NCBI RefSeq assembly: GCF_014646135.1
Contig: NZ_BMMW01000002.1
Coordinates: forward strand, 1,240,001 to 1,304,000
Source: Nocardia camponoti
Lineage (GTDB): Bacteria; Actinomycetota; Actinomycetes; Mycobacteriales; Mycobacteriaceae
Direction: 5' to 3'
Length of the DNA stretch: 64,000 nucleotides
Under the pieces are notes generated by a model. It was not told where the DNA came from, ran no database searches, and saw only the letters and a list, made by a program, of their open reading frames with translations. A program made the position numbers and the translations under genes. Shown piece after piece: positions 32,300 through 41,097 of the stretch (within the stretch, counting starts at the first letter, position 1; every line of letters begins with the position of its first letter).

Positions 32300-33734
32300 G
32301 CGCCAGCGCGGGACCGTCGGTGCCCGCGCAGTGCGGAAGACAATCAACGCGATCGGGTTGACGACGTGGTTTCACGTCGCTCAGCCCGATCGCTGCTATG
32401 AGGCCACCTATCGCGAGCAGGATCGCGCACCAGCGCATCGCGGTGTCGAAGCCGCTCGCGAAAACGACGGGGTCGTGGAACGCGCCGGAGATGCCAGCCA
32501 GTCCGGGCAGCGCGGCGACGGCGAGAAGTTGCGCGGTGCGGGCGACGGCGTTGTTGACGCCAGAGGCGATGCCCGCGTCGGCTTCGGGGATCGCGCCGAG
32601 CACCGCGCCGGTGAGGGGGGCGACCATGACCGAAAGCCCGATCCCGAAGATCAGCAGGCTCGGCAGCACGTCGGACACGTAGTTGGCGTGCGGGCCAACG
32701 CGCTGCATCAGCAAAACGCCGACGGCGGCGATCAGCGGACCGAGCGTCATCGGCCAGTGCGCGCCGTGCTTTTGCGCCCATCTGCCCGCGGGCGCGGAGA
32801 GAATCAGCATCAACAAGGTGACCGGCATCGTGGCCGCGCCCGCCTTGATAGGGGAGTAGCCCGCGACGAGCTGCAATTGCAGAACAAGAAGGAAGAAGAT
32901 GCCGCCGTTGGCCGCGTAGACGAACAGCGTCACCAGGTTGGCCGCCGAGAAGACGCGCGACTTGAACATGCGCGGCGGCACGAGCGGGAACGGGCTGCGC
33001 AGTTCGATCAGCACAAAGATAACGAGCCCGACGCCGCCCGCGATGGTGAAGATCAGCCGCTCGTCGATCAGACCGAAGGTGAGCGCGCCGAGCGCGACGG
33101 CGACGACGATCGCGCCGGGCAGGTCGAGGCGCGAAGGGGCGTGCGGGTCGCGACTTTCGGGCACGTAGCGCTTGGCGATATAGACGACAGCCAGCGCGAT
33201 CGGCACGTTGAGCAGGAAAATCGACCTCCACCCGATCCAATCGATGAGGCCGCCGCCAAACAGCGGACCGATCGCGCCAGCGACGCCGCTGAGCCCTGAC
33301 CACAGGCCGATCGCGGTGCCCTGGTCTTCGCGCGCGATCGATGACGAGATCAGCGCGAGACTGCCCGGCGTGAGCAGCGCGCCCGCTATTCCTTGGAGTA
33401 ATCGAGCACCGACGAGCAGTCCGACGTCGTTGGCGAGGGCGCACAGGATTGACGTGACAACGAAACCCCAAGCGCCCCAAACGAATACGCGACGGCGACC
33501 AAGTCGGTCGCCGAGCGAGCCGCCAAGCAGGATGAACGAGGCGAGAGTGAGGGTGTAGGCGTTGACCGTCCACTGCAAGCCAGCGACGCCGGTGTGGAGC
33601 GATTCGCCGATCTTGGGCAGGGCGACGTTGACCACGGTGGCGTCGAGTGACGCGACCGAAGACCCGAGGACAGTGGCGGTCAGAATCCACTTTCCCCGGG
33701 CGGACGACAACCGAACCGGCGCATCCGGAGGCAC
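32256..33734 (-). CDS. MFS transporter, DHA2 family (EmrB/QacA type)
   Basis: A 492-aa drug:proton antiporter-type permease with 14 predicted helices. Diagnostic motifs are SSVASLDATVVNVALP in helix 1, GGSLGDRLGRRRVFVW between helices 2 and 3 (motif A) and GPLFGGGLIDWIGWRSIFLLN (motif C into motif B region of DHA2). The start is GTG 33734. The C-terminal tail (about 460-492) is polar, Pro/His-rich and runs over the end of the protease gene, so it may be a late extension. The substrate is unknown. Confidence 0.88.
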   Translation of the reverse strand: MPPDAPVRLSSARGKWILTATVLGSSVASLDATVVNVALPKIGESLHTGVAGLQWTVNAYTLTLASFILLGGSLGDRLGRRRVFVWGAWGFVVTSILCALANDVGLLVGARLLQGIAGALLTPGSLALISSSIAREDQGTAIGLWSGLSGVAGAIGPLFGGGLIDWIGWRSIFLLNVPIALAVVYIAKRYVPESRDPHAPSRLDLPGAIVVAVALGALTFGLIDERLIFTIAGGVGLVIFVLIELRSPFPLVPPRMFKSRVFSAANLVTLFVYAANGGIFFLLVLQLQLVAGYSPIKAGAATMPVTLLMLILSAPAGRWAQKHGAHWPMTLGPLIAAVGVLLMQRVGPHANYVSDVLPSLLIFGIGLSVMVAPLTGAVLGAIPEADAGIASGVNNAVARTAQLLAVAALPGLAGISGAFHDPVVFASGFDTAMRWCAILLAIGGLIAAIGLSDVKPRRQPDRVDCLPHCAGTDGPALAPRSAGSQPQPHPGH

Positions 33735-33762
33735 TTTTCCACCCTAGCGCCGGAAGGTCTCG

Positions 33763-34392
33763 TTACACGTCAGTCGTGCAGACCACGATATGGCGCTGGT
33801 CGTAGATGTAGCCGGTGTCGGCGACCGGGCACGCGTCGACGTCGGTCGCGTTCTTCTCGATGCTCACGACCTTCACGCCCTTGGTGCTTGTGGCGTTGCA
33901 TTCCATGCGCACCGCGACAACCGTGCCGCTCATGTCCATGCAGCCGCCGATGACCCAGTCGATGTCGAGGCAGATCGCGCCGGTTTCGACGTTGTCTAGC
34001 GTCTCGTAGTAATACTGGTCGGCGTCGCTGATGCACGCGCTTGAGGTCTTCGCCTTGCCGATCACCTTGTAGTTCGACGAGCGCGAACCACACGATGCCT
34101 TCTCGATCGTCGCGTTTTCCGGGGTGCCACCTAGGTTCACGCAGTCGCCGACATTGGCTTGGAAGTCGGTTTTGCCGCCCTGCTTGGTCGGCTGAACGCG
34201 GCTCGTCGTCGGTTTGGGCTTCGACGTTGTTGGCGCTTTCGACGCCGTGGTCGCGGGCACGACGTCGAGAGCGGGCTGTGCCCGACCTTCAACAGTGCCG
34301 CCACACCCGGTCGCGACGAGCGCGGTCACCGTGATGGCGAGGGCCCCGACGAATCGACCGAGGGAAGAATCTGCATACACGTTGATGTGCAT
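33763..34392 (-). CDS. LppU/SCO3897-type lipoprotein
   Basis: A 209-aa lipoprotein. The signal sequence runs to the lipobox VATGC (Cys about 30), followed by a Thr/Ser/Lys/Pro-rich linker (about 45-75). The conserved domain begins VGDCVNLGGTPENATIEKAS and continues with CGSRSSNYKVIG, typical of LppU. Six or more cysteines in the domain (CISDADQYYY, ICLDIDWVIGGCMD, MECNATS, ACPVAD, VVCTTD) suggest several disulfides. Role in the envelope unknown. The ATG at 34392 is the first in frame; the N-terminus before the hydrophobic core is a little long. Confidence 0.8.
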   Translation of the reverse strand: MHINVYADSSLGRFVGALAITVTALVATGCGGTVEGRAQPALDVVPATTASKAPTTSKPKPTTSRVQPTKQGGKTDFQANVGDCVNLGGTPENATIEKASCGSRSSNYKVIGKAKTSSACISDADQYYYETLDNVETGAICLDIDWVIGGCMDMSGTVVAVRMECNATSTKGVKVVSIEKNATDVDACPVADTGYIYDQRHIVVCTTDV

Positions 34393-34757
34393 ACACCACC
34401 CGAAGCTCGCGCGTCGACTGACTCGGAGCGCAACGACGCTGACCGGGAGCGATGCACTTCACATCTGGTCAGTGAGTTCGCTCACGGTGGAAGGCCGCGT
34501 TACATCATTGGCATTCGATGCTGGTATTGCGATGAATGCTCGACTCGCCGCCCTGAGCGTGACGTTTGACTTCGCACCCGACGTCACGAAACGTTATGTG
34601 ACGCATCACACGTCGTTGCGATCTCGTTATCAGCCAACTTCGCGGCTGGCGGCTTGTCGGGGCCGCCAGGTAGGAATGACAGGTAACTCCGGGGGGCCGT
34701 CGTTACCCCGCGGTGACCTCAACACGTCGCCGCGGTCGAGATGAATGGACAAGGTTT
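34393..34757. other. Divergent intergenic region with nested palindromes
   Basis: No gene. It separates the lipoprotein and transpeptidase genes. At 34582-34603 CGTCAC and GTGACG stand 10 bp apart, and at 34597-34610 TGTGACGCATCACA is a near-palindrome that shares one arm with the first. They may be regulator sites for the transpeptidase, but no known box is matched closely. Confidence 0.45.
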
Positions 34758-35651
34758 ATGTACTTTCCGGCAAACGCGCGGCAATCGAGCCGCATGCGTC
34801 GCGGCCTGATCGCCTCGGCGGCCATCGCCGTCGCCGCAGCTGGCGTGATGGCGATCGCGCCCGCACAGGCTCAGCCGCTATTCCCTAACTTCCCCTTTGG
34901 TGGCGGTGGCTCAAGCCAGCCCGCCGCAGGCAACGAAGCGCCCGCGTCGGCGCCCTTCTCGCCGCCCAACATCAACATCGCTGATGGCGAGACCGTTGGT
35001 GTCGCGCAGCCGATCATCATTTCGTTCAAGGAGCCGGTCGAAGACCGCGCGGCCGCTGAGAAGGCCATCAAGGTCACCTCGAGCGCCAAGGCGCCCGGCC
35101 ACTTCTACTGGACGTCCAACCAGCAGGTGCGCTGGCGGCCCGAGCAGTTCTGGCCCGCCAACACCAACGTGACCGTGGTCGCGGGTGGTACCTCAAGCTC
35201 GTTCCACATCGGCGATGCCTTCATCGCGTCGGTCGACGACGCAACCAAGATCATCACCGTCACCATTAACGGTGAAGTTGTTCGCGAGATGCCGACGTCG
35301 CTCGGCAAGCCCGGCCACGAGACGCCCAACGGCACCTACATCGTCGGCGAGCGCTTCGAGAAGATGACGATGGACTCGTCGACCTACGGCGTGCCGATCA
35401 CCGACCCCGAGGGCTACAAGCTTGAGGTCGAATACGCGACGCGCATCTCCAACAGCGGCATCTTCGTGCACGCCGCGCCGTGGTCGGTGGCCCAGCAGGG
35501 TTACTCGAACGCGTCGCACGGCTGCCTGAACGTGTCCACCGAGAACGGCAAATGGTTCCTGGAGAACTCACGTCGCGGCGACGCTGTCGTCATCACCGGC
35601 ACCAAGGGTGGCACCCTGAGCTCGGGCGACGGCCTGGGCGACTGGAACTAA
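34758..35651 (+). CDS. L,D-transpeptidase with Ig-like domain (YkuD family)
   Basis: Cell-wall enzyme making 3-3 peptide cross-links in peptidoglycan. It has a signal sequence (RRGLIASAAIAVAAAGVMAI, then APAQAQ) and a short Gly/Ser/Pro linker. An Ig-like domain follows (about 65-145; INIADGETVGVAQPIIISF, HFYWTSNQQVRWRPEQFW), then the YkuD catalytic domain (about 150-285). The active-site block is IFVHAAPW, then NASHGCLNVS with the nucleophile Cys about residue 256. ATG 34758 has AAGG close upstream; ATG 34794 is possible. The one-Ig layout matches LdtA/LdtMt1-type enzymes. A strong terminator follows. Confidence 0.9.
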   Translation: MYFPANARQSSRMRRGLIASAAIAVAAAGVMAIAPAQAQPLFPNFPFGGGGSSQPAAGNEAPASAPFSPPNINIADGETVGVAQPIIISFKEPVEDRAAAEKAIKVTSSAKAPGHFYWTSNQQVRWRPEQFWPANTNVTVVAGGTSSSFHIGDAFIASVDDATKIITVTINGEVVREMPTSLGKPGHETPNGTYIVGERFEKMTMDSSTYGVPITDPEGYKLEVEYATRISNSGIFVHAAPWSVAQQGYSNASHGCLNVSTENGKWFLENSRRGDAVVITGTKGGTLSSGDGLGDWN

Positions 35652-35664
35652 GTTAATCGTCAGC

Positions 35665-35700
35665 AAAGCGCCTCGATCCGAAATGGATCGGGGCGCTTTT
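35665..35700 (+). terminator. Intrinsic terminator after L,D-transpeptidase gene
   Basis: AAAGCGCCTCGATCC pairs over 15 positions (one G-T) with GGATCGGGGCGCTTT, loop GAAAT, ending in TTTT. It lies 13 bp after the stop codon. Confidence 0.85.
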
Positions 35701-35713
35701 CTGTCGCGTAGGT

Positions 35714-35745
35714 GAACAATACGGTCAATTATGTTCGTATTGTTC
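35714..35745. promoter_or_regulatory. Perfect 10-12-10 inverted repeat upstream of ugpA, candidate operator
   Basis: GAACAATACG and CGTATTGTTC are perfect reverse complements separated by 12 bp, with centres two helical turns apart. The site ends 22 bp before the ugpA start and would cover the -35 region. It is more AT-rich than its surroundings. A dimeric or tetrameric repressor is likely, but the family cannot be named. Confidence 0.7.
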
Positions 35746-35767
35746 GGCATTCGCGTCTACTGACGCT

Positions 35768-36769
35768 GTGCGCCCGAAGTTCGCAAAATGGGCGGCTCTG
35801 GTTAACCAACGGTTCGCCATGCGCCGTAAAACTGCTCAAGTGCGTAGTAGTCCTGAACGAGTGCTGCCCGTCCAACGAGGCGGCGGATGGCGTAAACGGC
35901 CGTGGCAGGACTATGCCCTGTTCTTCGTGCTCGTCGTACCAAACCTGGTGTTGCTCACCATGTTTGTCTACCGCCCGCTCATCGATAACGTGCGTCTTTC
36001 CTTCACCGACTGGAATATCGCCGACCCGGTCGCGAACTCGGTTGGTTTCGCCAACTACGTCGAATGGTTTGGTCGCGACGACTCATGGAAGGTCGTCTCC
36101 AACACGGTGATCTTCACCGTCGCCGCCGTTGCTGGCTCGATGTTGCTGGGGCTTGGTCTCGCGATGCTGCTTGACCGAAAACTGTTCGGCCGCAACATGG
36201 TTCGCTCGGCCATCTTCGCGCCGTTCGTAATCTCCGGTGCCGCGATCGGCGTTGCTTTCCAATTCATCTTCGACCCCAGCTTCGGGCTCGTACAAGACCT
36301 GTTGCACCGCGTTGGCGTCCAACAGGTTCCCGACTTTTACCAAGACCCGCACTGGGCGCTGTTCATGGTGACGGTTACTTATATCTGGAAGAACCTCGGC
36401 TATAGCTTCGTCATCTATCTCGCCGCGCTGCAAGGTGTTCGAGCTGAGTTGATGGAAGCCGCCGAAATGGATGGTGCGTCGCGCTGGACCACATTTACCA
36501 AAGTGCTACTGCCGCAACTTCGTCCGACAACTTTCTTTTTGTCGATCACCGTGTTGCTTAACTCGCTGCAAGTCTTCGACATCATCAACGTGATGACGCG
36601 CGGCGGACCGCTCGGCAACGGCACAACGACGATGGTTTACCAGGTCTATGAGGAGTCGTTCCGCAATTTCCGCGCGGGCTACGGCGCGACGGTCGCGACC
36701 ATCATGTTCCTCGTATTACTAGTGGTCACGCTCGTGCAGGTGCGCGTGATGGATCGGGGCGACAAGTGA
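35768..36769 (+). CDS. ugpA: Carbohydrate/glycerophosphodiester ABC permease, UgpA type
   Basis: A 333-aa inner-membrane permease. Hydrophobic helices begin at about residue 50 (DYALFFVLVVPNLVLLTMFV). The permease coupling loop is EAAEMDGASRWTTFTKVLLP, the EAA motif. The gene order permease, permease, binding protein, ATPase equals ugpAEBC of M. tuberculosis, where the system imports glycerophosphocholine. GTG 35768 was kept as start because it lies just after the operator with a TCTACT hexamer six bases upstream. ATG 35819 is the alternative. Confidence 0.83.
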   Translation: MRPKFAKWAALVNQRFAMRRKTAQVRSSPERVLPVQRGGGWRKRPWQDYALFFVLVVPNLVLLTMFVYRPLIDNVRLSFTDWNIADPVANSVGFANYVEWFGRDDSWKVVSNTVIFTVAAVAGSMLLGLGLAMLLDRKLFGRNMVRSAIFAPFVISGAAIGVAFQFIFDPSFGLVQDLLHRVGVQQVPDFYQDPHWALFMVTVTYIWKNLGYSFVIYLAALQGVRAELMEAAEMDGASRWTTFTKVLLPQLRPTTFFLSITVLLNSLQVFDIINVMTRGGPLGNGTTTMVYQVYEESFRNFRAGYGATVATIMFLVLLVVTLVQVRVMDRGDK

Positions 36770-37590
36770 AAAAGGTGACCATCCTCGGCTACGCGGCCAT
36801 GGCGTGCGTGCTGATCATGATCGGCGTTCCACTGTTCTGGATCCTGATCACCTCGTTCAAGGATCGCCCCGATATTTACACCCAGCCCGCGGTGTATTGG
36901 CCGCGCAGTTGGCACCCGGAGAACTATGCCGACGCGACGACGGTTGTGCCCTTCTGGACGTTCCTGCGCAACTCGGTGATCGTCACCGCCGTAGTTTCGC
37001 TGGTGAAATTCACCCTTGGCATTCTGAGTGCGTACGGGCTGGTTTTCCTGCGGTTTCCCGGCAAGAACCTGGTGTTTTTGGTGATCATCGCGGCGCTGAT
37101 GGTGCCCAACCAGATCACCGTGATCTCCAACTACGCGCTCGTCGCGCAGCTCGGGTGGCGAAATACGTTCGCTGGCATCATCATTCCGCTCTGCGGCGTC
37201 GCGTTCGGCACGTTCCTCATGCGCAACCACTTCCTTTCGCTGCCCGGCGAAGTGATCGAGGCCGCGCGCATGGATGGGGCGAATTGGTGGCGACTGCTTA
37301 CCCGCGTTGTGCTACCGATGTCGGGGCCGACGATGGTCGCGTTCGCGGTGGTCACGCTGGTTACCGAGTGGAACGAGTACCTGTGGCCGTTCCTCATGGC
37401 CGACTCGACCGAGGTCGCGACGCTGCCGGTTGGGCTCACGCTGCTGCAAAACACCGAGAACCCGAGCGTCACCAACTGGGGTCCGGTGATGGCGGGAACC
37501 GTGCTCACCATGCTGCCGATTCTCATCGTTTTCCTCGCCCTCCAACGTCACATGATCAAGGGCCTCACCTCCGGTGCGGTCAAGGGCTGA
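36766..37590 (+). CDS. ugpE: Carbohydrate/glycerophosphodiester ABC permease, UgpE type
   Basis: Second permease, 274 aa. The start GTG overlaps the ugpA stop as GTGA. Six helices are predicted, the first at about 8-28 (YAAMACVLIMIGVPLFWILI). The EAA coupling loop is IEAARMDGANWWRLLTRVVLP. The end (LQRHMIKGLTSGAVKG) is the usual MalG/UgpE C-terminus. It pairs with UgpA to form the channel. Confidence 0.88.
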   Translation: MKKVTILGYAAMACVLIMIGVPLFWILITSFKDRPDIYTQPAVYWPRSWHPENYADATTVVPFWTFLRNSVIVTAVVSLVKFTLGILSAYGLVFLRFPGKNLVFLVIIAALMVPNQITVISNYALVAQLGWRNTFAGIIIPLCGVAFGTFLMRNHFLSLPGEVIEAARMDGANWWRLLTRVVLPMSGPTMVAFAVVTLVTEWNEYLWPFLMADSTEVATLPVGLTLLQNTENPSVTNWGPVMAGTVLTMLPILIVFLALQRHMIKGLTSGAVKG

Positions 37591-37612
37591 TATCTCGAAA
37601 CAGGAGCTCGAC

Positions 37613-38941
37613 ATGTCCAACTCTCGATTCCCGGCGCTGTCGCGTCGCGGCTTCCTCGGCATCACCGGCGGTCTCGCCGCCGGCGTCGCGCTTACCGCGT
37701 GCGCTGGTACCGGCGGTGGCGGCAGCGATTCCGGCGACGGCAAGACGCTGAATTTCTGGTCGAACCACCCCGGCAACTCCAAGGACGTCGAGCTTGAACT
37801 GATCAAGCGGTTCAAGGAGAAAAACCCCGACATCACCGTCAATCTCGTTGACGCTGGCAAGAACTACGAAGAGGTCGCGCAGAAGTTCAATGCCGCCCTC
37901 ACCGGCGGTGAACTGCCCGATGTTGTTGTGCTTTCCGATGTTTGGTGGTTCAACTACGCGCTCACCAACGCGATCGAGCCGCTCGACAGCCACTTCGGTA
38001 GCGCGGGTGTGAAGCTCGACGACTACGTCGACTCCCTCGCCGCCGACTACCTGTTCAACGGCAAGCACTACGCGCTGCCGTACGCCCGCTCGACCCCGCT
38101 GTTCTATTACAACAAGGACATCTGGGCCAAGGCTGGTCTGCCGGACCGCGGCCCCGCGTCCTGGCAGGAATTCGACGAGTGGGGCCCGAAGATCCAGTCG
38201 ATCGTCGGTGCCGACAAGTTCGCGCACGCCTGGGGTGACGCCAAGAACTACCTTGGCTGGACGTTCCAGGGCCCGAACTGGACCTTCGGCGGCGCGTACT
38301 CCGATCAGTGGAAGCTCAAGTTCACCGATCCGGGTTCGATCGCGGCAGCCACCTACCTGCGCGAATCGATCAACGTGAAGAAGTACGCGGCGATTCGCCC
38401 GCAGATCGCCAACGAATTCGGCACCGGCATCGCGGCATCGACCATCGCGTCGACCGGCGACCTCAAGGGCATCACCAAGAACGCGGCAGGCAAGTTCGAA
38501 TTCGGCACCGCGTTCCTGCCGCACCCGAGCGGGCCGGGCGTGACCACCGGTGGTGCGGGTCTCGCGATTCCGTCGCGGATCTCGGACGCGCGAAAGACAA
38601 ACGCGCTCAAGTTCATTGAGTTCATCACCAACGCGTCGAACACCGCGTACTTCACCCAGAACACCGGGTACATGCCGGTGCGCAAGTCGGCCGTCACCGA
38701 CCCGAGCGAGGTCGAGTACCTGGCCAAGAACCCGAACGCGAAGGTGGCAATCGACCAGCTCGCCGTGTCGAAGTCGCAGGACTACGCGCGCGTTTTCGTG
38801 CCGGGTGCCGACCAGATCATCGGTACCGGGTATGAGCAGATCGGGCTGCAAAATGCCGATCCGGCAACGGTTTTGGCGAAGGTCGCCGCTGATGTGCAGG
38901 CCATCATCGACCGGCAGATCACGCCAAAGCTGCCCAAGTAG
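37613..38941 (+). CDS. ugpB: Extracellular sugar/glycerophosphodiester-binding lipoprotein, UgpB type
   Basis: A 442-aa substrate-binding protein. The N-terminus combines a twin-arginine motif (SRRGFLGITGG, Arg11-Arg12) with a lipobox LTAC (Cys30), so it is probably Tat-exported and lipid-anchored. The mature part is a family 1 solute-binding protein (LNFWSNHPGNSKDVELELIK, YALPYARSTPLFYYNKDIW). ATG 37613 has AGGAG upstream; the frame is open earlier but lacks such a site. It feeds substrate to UgpAE. Confidence 0.88.
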   Translation: MSNSRFPALSRRGFLGITGGLAAGVALTACAGTGGGGSDSGDGKTLNFWSNHPGNSKDVELELIKRFKEKNPDITVNLVDAGKNYEEVAQKFNAALTGGELPDVVVLSDVWWFNYALTNAIEPLDSHFGSAGVKLDDYVDSLAADYLFNGKHYALPYARSTPLFYYNKDIWAKAGLPDRGPASWQEFDEWGPKIQSIVGADKFAHAWGDAKNYLGWTFQGPNWTFGGAYSDQWKLKFTDPGSIAAATYLRESINVKKYAAIRPQIANEFGTGIAASTIASTGDLKGITKNAAGKFEFGTAFLPHPSGPGVTTGGAGLAIPSRISDARKTNALKFIEFITNASNTAYFTQNTGYMPVRKSAVTDPSEVEYLAKNPNAKVAIDQLAVSKSQDYARVFVPGADQIIGTGYEQIGLQNADPATVLAKVAADVQAIIDRQITPKLPK

Positions 38942-38969
38942 TTCCTTCTAATTCCAGGAGTTCTCCCCA

Positions 38970-40037
<1,068 letters not shown>

Positions 40038-40128
40038 CTGTAACCGCGGACGTAGTAGGTGGATGCGGGGCTTTGCCACGACCATTCGAGATGTCCTTGC
40101 ACACTCACGTAGGCCGTACCCTGCGTTT

Positions 40129-40287
40129 ATGGAGAAGGCGGACGCAAATCGTCATGGATCTGCGGGCGGCGTCGTGCGCACCGACAAGGTGCCGCTACCC
40201 GTCTTTCGCAGTGGGCGGGCGCTCAGTCCGGCCGAACTGGATGAAGAGTTGGTCCGAGAAATTGAGCGGCGCGCGAAGCGGCGGTGA
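40129..40287 (+). CDS. Small hypothetical protein, probably leaderless
   Basis: A 52-aa basic-acidic protein (VRTDKVPLPVFRSGRALSPA, then ELDEELVREIERRAKRR) with a predicted C-terminal helix. I know of no family. Support for the gene comes from TACCCT exactly six bases before the ATG, the same arrangement as at several other starts in the window. It ends 8 bp before the convergent MBL gene. It is too short for coding statistics to be decisive. Confidence 0.5.
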   Translation: MEKADANRHGSAGGVVRTDKVPLPVFRSGRALSPAELDEELVREIERRAKRR

Positions 40288-40294
40288 TCTGGTC

Positions 40295-41038
40295 CTAAAC
40301 CTGAACTGCCGCGCGGGCCTCGATTACTGCCTTTCCGATGCCGCCGGTGTAAATCGGGCCGTGGCCCGGGAGGACGGTTGCCGCGTCCAAAGGTTCCAGG
40401 GCGTCTAAGGCCGCCTTCGCTGATTCCACATTGTGGTGGAAGAACAGTGGGAGTAGTTGGGGGCCTTCGATTTTCGATACCGGATGAGCCGTGACCAGGG
40501 CGTCGCCTGTCGCTACCGCACCCACTTCGGGGAGGTGGAAGACGGTGTGGCCGGACGTGTGGCCTGCCGTCGAGATCGGGACCGGGTGGCCGGGGAGGTC
40601 TAGCGGGCCCTCGTTCGGGAACGGCTGGATGTGGGGGACCGCGTTCTTGCGCAGGCCGCCCGCGCGGGTGATGCGGAGCGCCCAGCCGAGTGCGGCGCGG
40701 TCTTTGAGGGCGCGTTGGATCACGTCCAGCGGGGTCGCCGACTCGTGGACCTCGCCTTTCGCGTGCGGCACTTCGGCCGCGCTCGTGTAGGCGGGGATGC
40801 CGTAGGCGTGCAGGTGGTTGATCGCGCCGACATGGTCGAGATGGGCGTGGGTCAGCAGGATCGCGTTGATGTCTTGCGGGCGGTGCCCGAGCTTGTCGAG
40901 CACCGCCTCAATGCGTGCCGCGTCGCCGTACCAGCCAGCGTCAATGAGCGTGAGGTCACGACCGTCCCTGAGCAGCACCATGTTCACATCGGTGCCGTTG
41001 ATCAAGAAAACATCGTCGGCGACTTGCTGGTAAGACAC
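40295..41038 (-). CDS. MBL-fold metallo-hydrolase
   Basis: A 247-aa metallo-beta-lactamase-fold hydrolase. The zinc ligands are visible in ILLTHAHLDHVGAI, STAGHTSGHTVFH, ATGDALV and the final LPGHGPIYTGG. Such proteins include glyoxalase II-like and lactonase-like enzymes, and the substrate is not predictable. The GTG start at 41038 has GAGGGG upstream. It is convergent with the small ORF and transcribed away from the M13 peptidase region. Confidence 0.85.
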   Translation of the reverse strand: MSYQQVADDVFLINGTDVNMVLLRDGRDLTLIDAGWYGDAARIEAVLDKLGHRPQDINAILLTHAHLDHVGAINHLHAYGIPAYTSAAEVPHAKGEVHESATPLDVIQRALKDRAALGWALRITRAGGLRKNAVPHIQPFPNEGPLDLPGHPVPISTAGHTSGHTVFHLPEVGAVATGDALVTAHPVSKIEGPQLLPLFFHHNVESAKAALDALEPLDAATVLPGHGPIYTGGIGKAVIEARAAVQV

Positions 41039-41097
41039 GCGGGTTCCCCTCTGCGACAGTGAGATTCGACCCTACCGCGCGGGGCAGGGTCGACGCG

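Noticed and set aside
32344..33690. 448-codon minus-strand frame inside the MFS gene
   Set aside because: It is in another frame of the same strand, Arg/Ala-rich and without hydrophobic helices; the DHA2 transporter frame shows all family motifs.
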